Source: a virus
DNA: 63,559 nt
Virus record (IMG/VR): IMGVR_UViG_3300044776_000025
Location: 1-63,559 of that record
Direction: 5' to 3' (one strand)
The notes beneath the pieces are model-generated. The model searched no databases. It was not told the DNA's origin and worked only from the letters and a program-made list of their open reading frames with translations. Position 1 is the stretch's first letter, and each line of letters starts with the position of its first letter. Of the stretch, positions 25,023 to 33,306 are shown in pieces. The position numbers were made by a program, and so were the translations under genes.

Positions 25023-25718
25023 TTAGGTTCCTAAAGGAAGCTGAACTTCGTGCCACCAGACTTGACCTACCCCATTAGATCCAGGTATGGCGGCATTATT
25101 TGAACCAACGATTCCAAAAAGACCACCAGGACGAACAATATATCGCCCCTCAAGCGGAACTTCTTTGTGCAAAGTTAAATCTGCTGTATTTGCTGATATC
25201 AACGTTCTTCCAATTAAATGCCAATCAGTAGTAGAGAAATTCCCAAAATTTCCATTAGTTTCTGCTACTGCTAATCCACCATAATTAATTTTCCCGGATA
25301 ATGATTTAATGGGTAATAGTACATCACCAGGTTTAATGCCAAGACCACCGTCTCTAATATCATCTCTTAATGCCCCCCATATCCCCATAACCAACGAAAC
25401 TGGTGTTGTTGGTGCTGTTGTTAAGCGCACGCTTACAGAATCTATTATGTATGATTTCCCACCTGGCTTCTCTAAGTTCCATAGCTTTACAAATAAAACA
25501 CTGGTAGCTATTGGAACAACGGTACGAAACCCATTTGAGACGTTAGTTCCAACTACAGTCCATGAAGATCTAAGTCTATTTAGCTCTGCTATTGGTGGTA
25601 ACGCTTGAACAACACACAACTCTCCTCGATTATTCGTCTGTGGGGAACCTTGTCCAGTATCTCTACTGAATAATGTCGCAACATTCCGAACGAATCCTCG
25701 TGCTCTCCCATTACGCAC
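25023..25718 (-). CDS. Beta-rich structural protein, copy 1 of a tandem pair
   Basis: 231 residues, starting MRNGRARGFVRNVATLFSRD. Shared landmarks with the next protein in the same order: NRGELCVVQALPP, LWNLEKPGGKSYIIDSV, PIKSLSGKINYGG, WHLIGRTLISANTADLTLH, GRYIVRPGGLFGI, VWWHEVQLPLG. The paralogue is at 25722-26372. Likely a virion surface or decoration protein. Three bases separate the two genes. Confidence 0.6.
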   Translation of the reverse strand: MRNGRARGFVRNVATLFSRDTGQGSPQTNNRGELCVVQALPPIAELNRLRSSWTVVGTNVSNGFRTVVPIATSVLFVKLWNLEKPGGKSYIIDSVSVRLTTAPTTPVSLVMGIWGALRDDIRDGGLGIKPGDVLLPIKSLSGKINYGGLAVAETNGNFGNFSTTDWHLIGRTLISANTADLTLHKEVPLEGRYIVRPGGLFGIVGSNNAAIPGSNGVGQVWWHEVQLPLGT

Positions 25719-25721
25719 ATA

Positions 25722-26372
25722 TTATCCAAGAACAAGCTGAACTTCGTGCCAGAAGATGATTGGTGTGCAGACAGCGGTGCCTGCCGCGTTTGCAAGCGAA
25801 GCAAGTGAGAACATGCCCTGTGGCGGAACGATATAGCGACCGTAGACTTGGAACTCAATGTTTAGTGTCAAGTTTGCTGTATTAGCACATACAATCTCAG
25901 TTCCCACTTGATGCCATGCGGAATCGTTTGTAACTGCGGTTGATGCTCGGGTCTGCCCTTTACCGCCATAGAACGCCCTACCGGAGAGTGACTTAATCGC
26001 CAATGCACCAGCAGGATTCGCAATCGGGTTCGTTACGTTCAACTGAGCAGCAAGGCCTAAGTTAATTGCGGCACCAGCAGACGTTGTGATTGACGTTCCA
26101 ACTGCGTCTATGATATAACTTTTGCCGCCTGGATTCTCACCATTCCATAAGGAGAAATGAGCCGTTGTGGTTGGCAATACGGTCACAGGAGCCACTCCTG
26201 TTCCAACCGAAAAATAGCTATTACCAAGTCTTACTAGTTCTGCAGCAGGCGGCAGGGCCTGCACAACACACACCTCACCCCTGGTATTGGCGACAATAGG
26301 ACTATCCGGTCCTTCCGGCCAGTTCGGTGCGGTAAGTCCGCGAATATACGCTAAAATATTAATTTTCGCCAT
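25722..26372 (-). CDS. Beta-rich structural protein, copy 2 of a tandem pair
   Basis: 216 residues. TRGEVCVVQALPP, LWNGENPGGKSYIIDAV, AIKSLSGRAFYGG, WHQVGTEIVCANTANLTLN, GRYIVPPQGMFSL, IFWHEVQLVLG align end to end with the 231-residue protein downstream, so the two arose by duplication and diverged. Starts 14 bases inside the previous gene end. Confidence 0.6.
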   Translation of the reverse strand: MAKINILAYIRGLTAPNWPEGPDSPIVANTRGEVCVVQALPPAAELVRLGNSYFSVGTGVAPVTVLPTTTAHFSLWNGENPGGKSYIIDAVGTSITTSAGAAINLGLAAQLNVTNPIANPAGALAIKSLSGRAFYGGKGQTRASTAVTNDSAWHQVGTEIVCANTANLTLNIEFQVYGRYIVPPQGMFSLASLANAAGTAVCTPIIFWHEVQLVLG

Positions 26373-26565
26373 TCCAAAGGTCCTCTGATTGAAATTCGAA
26401 CTCTAGTTCGAGTAATGTTAAAATCTTCGACAGCGTTTGATGCATGTCTGTCAGTAGTTCGATAACAGTATCATCATGAGTCTTAGCTGCCCCGCCATGT
26501 TTTGTCGGGACAATAGTGATTGGTGTCCCATCCGCACTTGTTAGAGGGTCTACTTCGACGCTCAT
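26359..26565 (-). CDS. 68-residue protein with coiled-coil end
   Basis: Acidic N-terminus (MSVEVDPLTSADGTPITIVPTKHGGAAK) then heptad-like helix HDDTVIELLTDMHQTLSKIL and LLELEFEF. Overlaps both neighbours. Possibly links the beta-rich surface proteins to the particle. Unknown. Confidence 0.55.
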   Translation of the reverse strand: MSVEVDPLTSADGTPITIVPTKHGGAAKTHDDTVIELLTDMHQTLSKILTLLELEFEFQSEDLWNGEN

Positions 26566-27758
26566 TACGTACGCTCCACGGCTGTGACTGTTCCAGATGT
26601 CGGATTAATATTCCACCAACCGTTCATGACTACTGTTGAATCAAATGTATATCTTGCTCGCGGCGGTATCACGGCCACATATGTAATATCTGATGCGGCA
26701 AGACCTTCCATTAGATAAAAAGGAGCATCGGTCTGATTAACTAACATACCCTCTTTACGCGATGCATTCGCTGCAAGTAATGTGATCGACTGACGCCATG
26801 CGGGATTCACTTGGGTTGCTGTGACAGTTGATGGAGGCGTACTTCCCCCAAACGAATTGATGAATGCACCAGCCGATGTGACAAGCTGGACGTATGCTGC
26901 ACCGTAATTAGTGGCTCGCTGAGCAATATTGTCGCCATCCGTCGATGTAACTAAAGCCGGGGTATCAGCTCTAACCATGACCGGCATCGTGCCAGTTGGG
27001 TCGGCTGCAGCAGGCACATCTTCGGTGTATTGGGTTCCACCACCAAATGTATCTACAACAGCGCCGGTGGAAGTACGAATTTGAACATCTAGCGCTTGCC
27101 GATCTGCACTCTGATTTGTCGAAGTTATATCAGCGGCTGTTGTGGCACCTTTTGCTCCACCACGAACGATAGATTTCTGTGTGCCGTCTATTTGTGTTGC
27201 TGAAAGAGCCAATGCAGATGTGTTAAGATTCGTTCCAGCATTTGCAGTAACAGCACCATCAACTGTAATCGAGTTACCGCCATCCTGGATATTTACAGCC
27301 GCAGCGCCCGCGCCATTGTTGACTGTGACATCACCAATGTCTACACCTGGTTGAGTCTGTAGAGCCGATGTAGCAGCTCCTATTGGCAAGGGTAGAGAAG
27401 CGGCACTAATAGGCTGTGTGACATCCGAACCATTGACCCAGAGACGATTCTTGTTATCGACAGTGAGTTCGGTACGGTCTAAGTCAGTGTTGACAAGTGT
27501 GGCTGGGACATCTTGCCTAATAACCCCTGCCATAGTGACGATCTCACCGGCTGTGGAAGGTGTGTCCTCGGCATACTGTGTGCCACCACCGAACGATGTG
27601 ATTGCATCGCCATTGGCATCAACAATCTGGACTGCAAGCGGATTACTATCAGTTAAGTCAAAGACCGTCGCTTCAATGGTCGGATTAACCCCATCCTGGA
27701 TAGGGCCACCTCCACCACTGGAGGAGCCGCCTGCACCACTTAAGATAATATCGCCCAT
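26565..27758 (-). CDS. Repeat-containing decoration/structural protein
   Basis: 397 residues. A Gly/Ser-rich start (SGAGGSSSGGGG) is followed by beta repeats: GGGTQYAEDTPSTAGEIVTM and GGGTQYTEDVPAAADPTGTM share the same arrangement, each followed by a VxxDxPA segment, and the FGG(G/S)T block occurs a third time. Such phage proteins form trimeric spikes or head decorations. C-terminus: YVAVIPPRARYTFDSTVVM. No enzymatic motif. Confidence 0.55.
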   Translation of the reverse strand: MGDIILSGAGGSSSGGGGPIQDGVNPTIEATVFDLTDSNPLAVQIVDANGDAITSFGGGTQYAEDTPSTAGEIVTMAGVIRQDVPATLVNTDLDRTELTVDNKNRLWVNGSDVTQPISAASLPLPIGAATSALQTQPGVDIGDVTVNNGAGAAAVNIQDGGNSITVDGAVTANAGTNLNTSALALSATQIDGTQKSIVRGGAKGATTAADITSTNQSADRQALDVQIRTSTGAVVDTFGGGTQYTEDVPAAADPTGTMPVMVRADTPALVTSTDGDNIAQRATNYGAAYVQLVTSAGAFINSFGGSTPPSTVTATQVNPAWRQSITLLAANASRKEGMLVNQTDAPFYLMEGLAASDITYVAVIPPRARYTFDSTVVMNGWWNINPTSGTVTAVERT

Positions 27759-28028
27759 TTAATCTCTTGCTAACCAGTTCGCTATGCCAGTTCCGGCACT
27801 CATGCGAACATAAATCAGGTTTAATGAAATGATTGGTAAGGTGATTGCTTGTCCTGGGGTAAGAACAATGAACTGGTTGATAACAGTCCCTACAATGAGA
27901 TTCCCAGCATTTGTCGTGTCACTCTGGATCATGACCTCACGACAAGCTTGAGTTGGATGCAACTGAACTGCTGAAGTTGTGATCCCAGTGAGTTGCCCAG
28001 TGAATAAGCGTCCAGAAACGTATGACAT
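27759..28028 (-). CDS. 89-residue beta-sandwich structural protein
   Basis: MSYVSGRLFTGQLTGITTSAVQLHPTQA..., VMIQSDTTNAGNLIVGT, VLTPGQAITLPI, LIYVRMSAGTGIANWLARD: a compact Thr/Gly-rich strand protein of the type used as phage head or tail decoration. TAATG overlap with the upstream gene. Confidence 0.6.
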   Translation of the reverse strand: MSYVSGRLFTGQLTGITTSAVQLHPTQACREVMIQSDTTNAGNLIVGTVINQFIVLTPGQAITLPIISLNLIYVRMSAGTGIANWLARD

Positions 28029-28174
28029 TAGAACCAGTCACTGATAACTGCTAGGATTAATCTGAAATATCGTTTGAGACGTTGCCAGCGGGTGAAATGC
28101 GGTTCCGACAGATGCAGCACGAGTTGATCATCCTCTGAAGCTAATACCCCGGTGGCATCTTCATGAAGCCGCAT
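28028..28174 (-). CDS. 48-residue protein
   Basis: ATG at 28174 sits in the overlap with the upstream stop; the longer in-frame extension lies opposite that gene and is rejected. MRLHEDATGVLASEDDQLVLHLSEP then a basic/aromatic helix (WQRLKRYFRLILAVISDWF) that may contact membrane. Unknown. Confidence 0.5.
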   Translation of the reverse strand: MRLHEDATGVLASEDDQLVLHLSEPHFTRWQRLKRYFRLILAVISDWF

Positions 28175-28617
28175 TATAGCAAATGTTCTGCGCCGATTGA
28201 GAAGGTTAGCGTAGCCGTGCCAACAACAACTGTGATTCGCCATGAAGTGCTGACGAAATCGTTAGCTGTAGTGTTTGTAGTAGCGATACCTGCTACTGCC
28301 GGTAATCCTGGGTAAATAGTAAGCGTTCTTGATTGGTTGCCTGTCCAAGCAGGGCTGACGCCTGTTAGAATGTTGACCCAGTTGTCAGAGTTAGGGTCAC
28401 GAACCTGGACTTGCACAGTCGCAGTTCCAGCACCGGCATCAGCGCTGGAGAAGTATAGCCGAATTCCTTTACAATTCGGATTATAGATTTCATCCGATGT
28501 ATAGGTTGCCTGAATTCTTGCGGCTGAGGCAAAAATAATTCCATCAGGTGTGCCACTACTGACACCAGCAGACGGCTGTGGCGAAGGGACTGGTTGGTTT
28601 TGGTGGCGATCACCCAT
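28174..28617 (-). CDS. 147-residue beta-rich virion protein
   Basis: Gln/Pro/Ser start (QNQPVPSPQPSAG), then strands GIIFASAARIQATYTSDEI, IRLYFSSADAGAGTATVQVQV and WRITVVVGTATLTFSIGAEH. Jelly-roll-like decoration protein by look. A terminator for the gene upstream lies just before it. Confidence 0.55.
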   Translation of the reverse strand: MGDRHQNQPVPSPQPSAGVSSGTPDGIIFASAARIQATYTSDEIYNPNCKGIRLYFSSADAGAGTATVQVQVRDPNSDNWVNILTGVSPAWTGNQSRTLTIYPGLPAVAGIATTNTTANDFVSTSWRITVVVGTATLTFSIGAEHLL

Positions 28618-28629
28618 TGTTATTCCTTA

Positions 28630-28662
28630 AGAAAAGGAAGGGGGATTACTCCCCCATTCCAT
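28630..28662 (-). terminator. Minus-strand terminator
   Basis: Minus strand: stem GGGGG/CCCCC (28651-28655 with 28640-28644), extended by GGAA/TTCC, 6-base loop, then TTCCTTTTCTT. It lies just after the 28662-29264 gene and would lower transcription into the fibre/tail genes. Confidence 0.7.
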
Positions 28663-29264
28663 TAGAGAATCGTTGCAATACCACGGATTGGATACAGTGT
28701 GTATTCCACCGTATATGGAGTAGTTTCCGTTAATGAGCCGGTTGGTTGGAGTTTATATGTTACAATGTTGGCAACAGACACGTCGGCAGTGAATGCAAGC
28801 GTCAAGGTGCCTGCAGAAACCGACTTTGCTTCGTTTGCTGCCACATATGTGATAGCACCAACCACAACAGTCGCCTTAGCTTCAGCGGAGTATGTGAAGA
28901 TGCCAGCGATCACCTGGAAATCGGTTCCATCTGATGCTCGGACAAGGAAATTGCCCGACCCACCAATCATTGTCGAGGCAGCCACTGGGACTGAGAACAA
29001 TGCAGTAGCTGCACCATCAACGATGGTTTTAGCCGCAGAATTCAATAGTACTTTCTGCGTGCCTGCGATATCCACAAGACCAGCACTATCGCCGATGACC
29101 CGGATAGTCCCGTTCGCGTTAATCTTCAGTGTGTTATCTACTTTATCGTAAGCGATGCCTGCAGCATCCGGTAGATTACGGATCTTAGAAGTTCCAGTCG
29201 CGTCGTTTGCGATTGCCGTAGTTGGCGTAGCGCCAAACTCTTTGTCAATAAATCTAATTGCCAT
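28662..29264 (-). CDS. 200-residue beta-repeat head/fibre protein
   Basis: MAIRFIDKEFGATPTTAIANDATGTSKIRNLP, then NTLKINANGTIRVIG, a Val/Ala-rich centre (AEAKATVVVGAITYVAANEAKSVS) and TLTLAFTADVSVANIVTYKL. Its highly regular beta composition suggests a decoration or spike protein made in quantity; it has its own terminators on either side. No family recognised. Confidence 0.55.
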   Translation of the reverse strand: MAIRFIDKEFGATPTTAIANDATGTSKIRNLPDAAGIAYDKVDNTLKINANGTIRVIGDSAGLVDIAGTQKVLLNSAAKTIVDGAATALFSVPVAASTMIGGSGNFLVRASDGTDFQVIAGIFTYSAEAKATVVVGAITYVAANEAKSVSAGTLTLAFTADVSVANIVTYKLQPTGSLTETTPYTVEYTLYPIRGIATIL

Positions 29265-29275
29265 GTAGGGGTGTC

Positions 29276-29309
29276 CTTAAAATGAGAGGGTAGCCCCTGC
29301 CACCCTCTC
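29276..29309 (-). terminator. Minus-strand terminator
   Basis: Minus strand: GAGAGGGT (29302-29309) pairs with ACCCTCTC (29284-29291), 10-base loop, then ATTTTAAGG. It follows the 29325-29828 gene. Confidence 0.75.
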
Positions 29310-29324
29310 GGAGTTTACCGAATA

Positions 29325-29828
29325 TTACGCACCAACGATAATGAAGCCATCTGTTGCATCAGCAGCAGACGATTCAGTTGCACCACCGACAGCAGTTGCT
29401 GCTGAGATAACAACGTCAGTTGCAATCGCCACCCCGTTTGGATGAACGAAAATGAACTGGTTGCCAGTCAACTTGACTAGTGCTGTATCAACAGTCGTAG
29501 TCGTTGCCGAGTTGTCAGCCGCATCGTGGATTGCCTGGAAACTTGCAGTCGTTCCAGATGTTCTACGTGCTTTACCATACCATAGATACAATGTGCAAGC
29601 TCCACCAACTAAGGACGTTCCTAAGTTAGTTACTGCCTGCTCTGCAGTATATGGTAGAAACTGCAGATCTGGGTTATTCTTATTCGCAGCGAGGAACAAG
29701 AAAAACGATTTGATTGCATAGAAATGATATGGACTGACCGTGTTGGTCGTTGTGCCCGTACCAGTGCCATACACCGCGTTGTATGCCTTCTGCCGGACAA
29801 GATTCGCATTCACAAGAGCTAAAGCCAT
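29325..29828 (-). CDS. 167-residue head/decoration protein
   Basis: MALALVNANLVRQKAYNAVYG, Thr/Gly loop, FYAIKSFFLFLAANKNNPDLQFL, then strands and an Ala/Thr-rich end (VVISAATAVGGATESSAADATDGFIIVG). Placed just after the capsid cluster and bounded by hairpins, like highly expressed head proteins. No family named. Confidence 0.55.
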   Translation of the reverse strand: MALALVNANLVRQKAYNAVYGTGTGTTTNTVSPYHFYAIKSFFLFLAANKNNPDLQFLPYTAEQAVTNLGTSLVGGACTLYLWYGKARRTSGTTASFQAIHDAADNSATTTTVDTALVKLTGNQFIFVHPNGVAIATDVVISAATAVGGATESSAADATDGFIIVGA

Positions 29829-29921
29829 TTGAATTACCTAAACCCTCATACACTGAGGGAAGCGTCCCAACAATTTACACTGGTTGAGATCAGCGACCTG
29901 TTGTCAAAGGTAGCAACAGGA
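29829..29921 (-). promoter_or_regulatory. Hairpins between two virion genes
   Basis: Two stems: CCCTCA/TGAGGG just before the 29828 start and CCTGTTG (29897-29903) with CAACAGG (29914-29920). Neither has a clear U-run on the minus strand, so they may be RNA-stability or processing elements rather than terminators. Confidence 0.4.
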
Positions 29922-30398
29922 TTACCTGCCCAGGTCGAAAGTTCCCCTGAGCCCGATCTTTTTATTATAAAGCTTCCAAGCATCCTTGCCTAGGTAGGAT
30001 AAATGCTCGTCCGTTTTCATACGTTTATCGAATTCATTCTTCAAGTCTTGGTCATCAAGATCCTTATTCACCTTGTCAGCCCCACCAAGTCTGTGGGGAG
30101 CACGATTTGCTAACTCCACAAAAAGATATGGGTTGGACCAGTTCGCTGTAGCGAGAATGGTAGTCACCGGGACTAAACTATAAGATGCCAGCATCTGCGA
30201 ATCCGACTGTTTGAACAGTGCATCATTCACAATATTTTCTGGCAGATTTAGCTTTCTCCGCTGAGCAAGACGATATATACAATCCTGACGTGATGGCACA
30301 ACTACCAGAGAGTCATCGAAATCCCATAGTTTAGCTAGCCACCACTTAGGCGGACCAGCCAGATGGAATTTGTTAGTATCTGGTATATAGTTGTTCAT
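29922..30398 (-). CDS. 158-residue unknown virion-block protein
   Basis: MNNYIPDTNKFHLAGPPKWWLAKLWDFDDSL..., CIYRLAQRRKLNLPENIV, and a charged end (KNEFDKRMKTDEHLSYLGKD). Soluble, mixed helix/strand, Trp-rich start. Overlaps the upstream stop. Unknown family. Confidence 0.6.
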   Translation of the reverse strand: MNNYIPDTNKFHLAGPPKWWLAKLWDFDDSLVVVPSRQDCIYRLAQRRKLNLPENIVNDALFKQSDSQMLASYSLVPVTTILATANWSNPYLFVELANRAPHRLGGADKVNKDLDDQDLKNEFDKRMKTDEHLSYLGKDAWKLYNKKIGLRGTFDLGR

Positions 30399-30763
30399 TA
30401 CTTATCGAAGCTCACATCAAGAGGAAGCGTAGTTGTTGCAACGTCCCGAACGCTGTAGATACCATTATCACCAGGAACCACTTCTACTGGCCTAGCATTG
30501 GTCATCTTCGAGCGGTCGATTCGCTGAACCGCATTTGTCTGCTCAATTGGAGAGCAGTCATCCTCTTGTTCCTCGATTCCAACAAGATAACGCATACTAA
30601 GAGTTACTGGATCTTCCGATCCCATAATCGGGTTCTGCCTCTTTGCAGCCTCAGCAACGATTGCTGGAAGCTGATTCTTGCCTGGAGCCAAGGCTGTGCG
30701 CCTACCATCCCAAGTAACGAATAGATTCTTTGACGTACGATTTACGACAGTGAGATATTCCAT
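30398..30763 (-). CDS. 121-residue protein next to capsid gene
   Basis: MEYLTVVNRTSKNLFVTWDGRRTALAPGKNQLPA and AEAAKRQNPIMGSEDP: small beta start with a helix, acidic middle (EEQEDDCSP), C-terminal strand. This NRT-x(4)-L-x-V-x-WDG type protein is common just downstream of phage capsid genes. Function unknown. Confidence 0.6.
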   Translation of the reverse strand: MEYLTVVNRTSKNLFVTWDGRRTALAPGKNQLPAIVAEAAKRQNPIMGSEDPVTLSMRYLVGIEEQEDDCSPIEQTNAVQRIDRSKMTNARPVEVVPGDNGIYSVRDVATTTLPLDVSFDK

Positions 30764-30843
30764 GTGAGTCCTTTGAAAACTGCTGGGGCCAACAGTTTAA
30801 TCTGATGACCCCAAACAGAGCGATTACGATGCTAAACTGATTA

Positions 30844-32145
30844 TTATGAACCAGCAGCTCTCTGCACAACGAGGCTCTGACCAGTGATTCCATCAAGTCT
30901 GGCGCAGAACGCCGGATACTCTAGGAAGTACTGTTTCCGCATACGATACCATGCTTCGAACGCGTCTCGACCGGCAGTTCCGGTTCCAACACGCCACAAC
31001 ACGCTACCATCCTCGTCTACCCACTTGCCAGGCTCAGAGACATATTCCCTAAAGCCAGCATTGCCGAGATCGAGGAACATCATGACATCCAATGGGAAGT
31101 CACGAAGGGCTCGCACAGGAACATCACCGAATGGAATGTCACCCTGCTTGAATGCCACAGTTGCGGGATCAGGCCGCGAAAGCGAAGCACCCATATACCG
31201 ACGATCAGCATCAGTTAACTGAATAACTAGACGCCGAGTGCTGTGATGGCAGATAATGTTACTTACCTTACCATTCAACTTCTGGTCAACGATGTCAGAG
31301 ACACGCTGAATCAGGTCGGTTGAAAGCGCTCCAGTGGAGGCCGTTACGTATGAGCTATAAGCCGGAACCTGAGTTCGGTCCAGACCGAAGTAGCTCGCAC
31401 GATAGGTTCCATCGTCAACAAGTGCCATCAAGCCCCACCAAGCATGCTCGAACGAAGAATCGAGAATGTCGGTGACGGTTGAGTTTGCAACCTGAACGAT
31501 GTAGTCGTTTGCGGTCCAACCTGTGAAGGTTGAGCTATCAGCGGTGAACGTTCCACCAGTTGAAGAAACTGAAAGCACCTTACGAATCGAAGTTCGCAAA
31601 GTTCCGTTTGCTGGGTTCACAGCACCAACGAACATGCCAACCGAAATGAATCGGTTGCCGAAGTTGGTATTGGTGATACCCGCAGGATTGGCAACAGTAA
31701 CCACCGCGCCAGAGGCCGAGGTGAACGTTGCTAGAACGCCACGACCGTCTGAGTTCAAAGCGAACTCATCACGTCGCGCCATGTCGTCAATTAGGTACTG
31801 CATCTCCGACTTACGAGCACTAACGAAAGCGCCCTCACTCGAAGTAGAGTCCTGCATGACTTCCCAAGTCATTCTCAGCCGTGACATCAGCTTGCGCTGA
31901 TCCACGAATAGCCGAGAGTAACCCTGGTTCCCAGCATCGGCAAATGCTGAGTCCTCACCTACGAACATAGGTGAGACGTTACGTGAAGTATGCGCCGCTC
32001 GCACGATCTCACGCCCACGGAAAGGAACACGCTCTGTCTTGATCATGTCCCGCAGTGGGTTTTTGTTGTTTACGCCCTCGGCTACGCCTTCCTCAAAGAC
32101 TTCCTTGAAGATGGCGTCGAGAGCTTGTTTATCTGCACCAGCCAT
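30844..32145 (-). CDS. Major capsid protein (HK97 fold)
   Basis: 433 residues, directly after the scaffold-like gene in transcription order. N-arm helix (ALDAIFKEVFEEGVAEGVNN), E-loop/spine segment with SRLRMTWEVMQDS, then an A-domain with VADE-like beta and a C-terminal DFPLDVMMFLDLGNAGFREYV, EAWYRMRKQYFLEYPAFCARL. This order and length fit an HK97-fold capsid protein. An internal beta insertion (about 150-230: GAVVTVANPAG, TSIRKVLSVSSTGG) may be an extra surface domain. Weak hairpin downstream. Confidence 0.8.
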   Translation of the reverse strand: MAGADKQALDAIFKEVFEEGVAEGVNNKNPLRDMIKTERVPFRGREIVRAAHTSRNVSPMFVGEDSAFADAGNQGYSRLFVDQRKLMSRLRMTWEVMQDSTSSEGAFVSARKSEMQYLIDDMARRDEFALNSDGRGVLATFTSASGAVVTVANPAGITNTNFGNRFISVGMFVGAVNPANGTLRTSIRKVLSVSSTGGTFTADSSTFTGWTANDYIVQVANSTVTDILDSSFEHAWWGLMALVDDGTYRASYFGLDRTQVPAYSSYVTASTGALSTDLIQRVSDIVDQKLNGKVSNIICHHSTRRLVIQLTDADRRYMGASLSRPDPATVAFKQGDIPFGDVPVRALRDFPLDVMMFLDLGNAGFREYVSEPGKWVDEDGSVLWRVGTGTAGRDAFEAWYRMRKQYFLEYPAFCARLDGITGQSLVVQRAAGS

Positions 32146-32178
32146 GTTTGACCTATACTATATTTTGCTCTAACAGGG

Positions 32179-33003
32179 TTACCCCTTGTTAGTGTTCTGT
32201 TGGTATAATGCCCAAGCTGAAGCGGCTCTCTCATCAAGATTAGCAGGTTGTGGGCCTGCTGCTGCACGAGGTGCTCCACTAGGTGTATCCTGTGGTAGTG
32301 ACTGTGCTGCCCGACCTGCTACGGTAGCAGTTGCTGCCCGACGAGAAGGGTCGATAAAGCTGGACGAAAACGCCTTCCAGAAATCCTCAACGATTGTGGG
32401 ATCATTAGCGTACCTTGCAGTCAACTCTGGAGAACTCTGAACGAATCCAACGAATGAACTGTGTAGAACACGTTTCGCTTCATCAGTCAGCGGGGTGCCA
32501 ACTGTGTCCTGAGCGTGTTTAAACAGCGAATCCATTGTCTGTCGCCCATAACTCTGCCAATAATGACTGTTCTGGGACTCTAAATCTCCTGCACGTTCTA
32601 TAAGGCCCATCAGATCATTGGCTCTCTCTTCAAGCTTAGCTAACCCTGGATAGAGCTGACCAAACTGATCTCGAACCGCCGAAACCTGAGGATCTGGAGG
32701 TGGAGTAACGCCGACTAGCCGCTGAAGTTGGTTTCGATAGTGATCCGCTTCTGCTCGAATCTGAGCCTGTTCTGTCTGGAAGCGTTCGTTTGCTTCCCGA
32801 ATTGCAGCCTCACGAGTTTCACGGATACGATACGAAGGAACCCATCCTTCTGGGGCTGCACCTGTCGCTGGTGCCTGCGGTGTGACAGTTGTTGGTATCG
32901 CAGCAACTGCCGGGGCTGCGGGTGCTGCTGGTGTCGCTGCAGCGGGCGCTGGTGCCGATGGTGTCGCTTCGGCGGGCGTTCCTGACACGTTTACGTCTGA
33001 CAT
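32179..33003 (-). CDS. Probable scaffolding protein
   Basis: 274 residues between portal and capsid genes, the usual place. Ala/Pro/Thr-rich disordered start (about 1-55), then long charged helices (REANERFQTEQAQIRAEADHYRNQ starting about 75; LAKLEERANDLMGLIERAGDL) and an Ala/Gln-rich, basic end. This disordered-helix-basic pattern matches phage scaffold proteins that guide capsid assembly and leave. Confidence 0.7.
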   Translation of the reverse strand: MSDVNVSGTPAEATPSAPAPAAATPAAPAAPAVAAIPTTVTPQAPATGAAPEGWVPSYRIRETREAAIREANERFQTEQAQIRAEADHYRNQLQRLVGVTPPPDPQVSAVRDQFGQLYPGLAKLEERANDLMGLIERAGDLESQNSHYWQSYGRQTMDSLFKHAQDTVGTPLTDEAKRVLHSSFVGFVQSSPELTARYANDPTIVEDFWKAFSSSFIDPSRRAATATVAGRAAQSLPQDTPSGAPRAAAGPQPANLDERAASAWALYQQNTNKG

Positions 33004-33023
33004 TCTGCACTCTACCTTTGGTG

Positions 33024-33067
33024 TCGCGGTTAGTTCCGCGAGAGTTGTCCTCTCCTACGCAGAGGAC
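33024..33067 (-). promoter_or_regulatory. Tandem hairpins upstream of scaffold gene
   Basis: TCGCGG/CCGCGA (33024-33041, 6-base loop) and GTCCTCT/AGAGGAC (33047-33067, 7-base loop) lie in the 99-base gap between the membrane protein gene and the scaffold gene. They lack a U-run, so they fit leader structures or processing sites for the scaffold/capsid mRNA. Confidence 0.5.
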
Positions 33068-33102
33068 GGAGTTATAAAACCTGATTTAGGTTGCGAAGGA
33101 AT

Positions 33103-33306
33103 TTATTTTAAAAGCGCTGCTTGTAGTGCTTCAATCCTTTGGTTTGCGATCGTTAGATCGGCTTGAACCTTAGTCATGTTGCTGTTAACCAAGACATGAA
33201 TTCTGTTAGCTTTGATACTATTGATAATACTAACTACTAAAGTTGCTAATGCAACAATAGTTGGAGGAAGAGCAGTGAGAATAATATTTAAAGTTGCATC
33301 AGTCAT
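33103..33306 (-). CDS. 67-residue membrane protein with cytoplasmic coiled coil (holin-like?)
   Basis: One span near the N-terminus (ILTALPPTIVALATLVVSII) then a charged helix with heptads (VNSNMTKVQADLTIANQRIEAL). The layout resembles some small holins and spanin-like accessory proteins; no other holin candidate in the block is better. It lies between portal and scaffold, far from lysozyme, so the role is uncertain. Confidence 0.5.
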   Translation of the reverse strand: MTDATLNIILTALPPTIVALATLVVSIINSIKANRIHVLVNSNMTKVQADLTIANQRIEALQAALLK

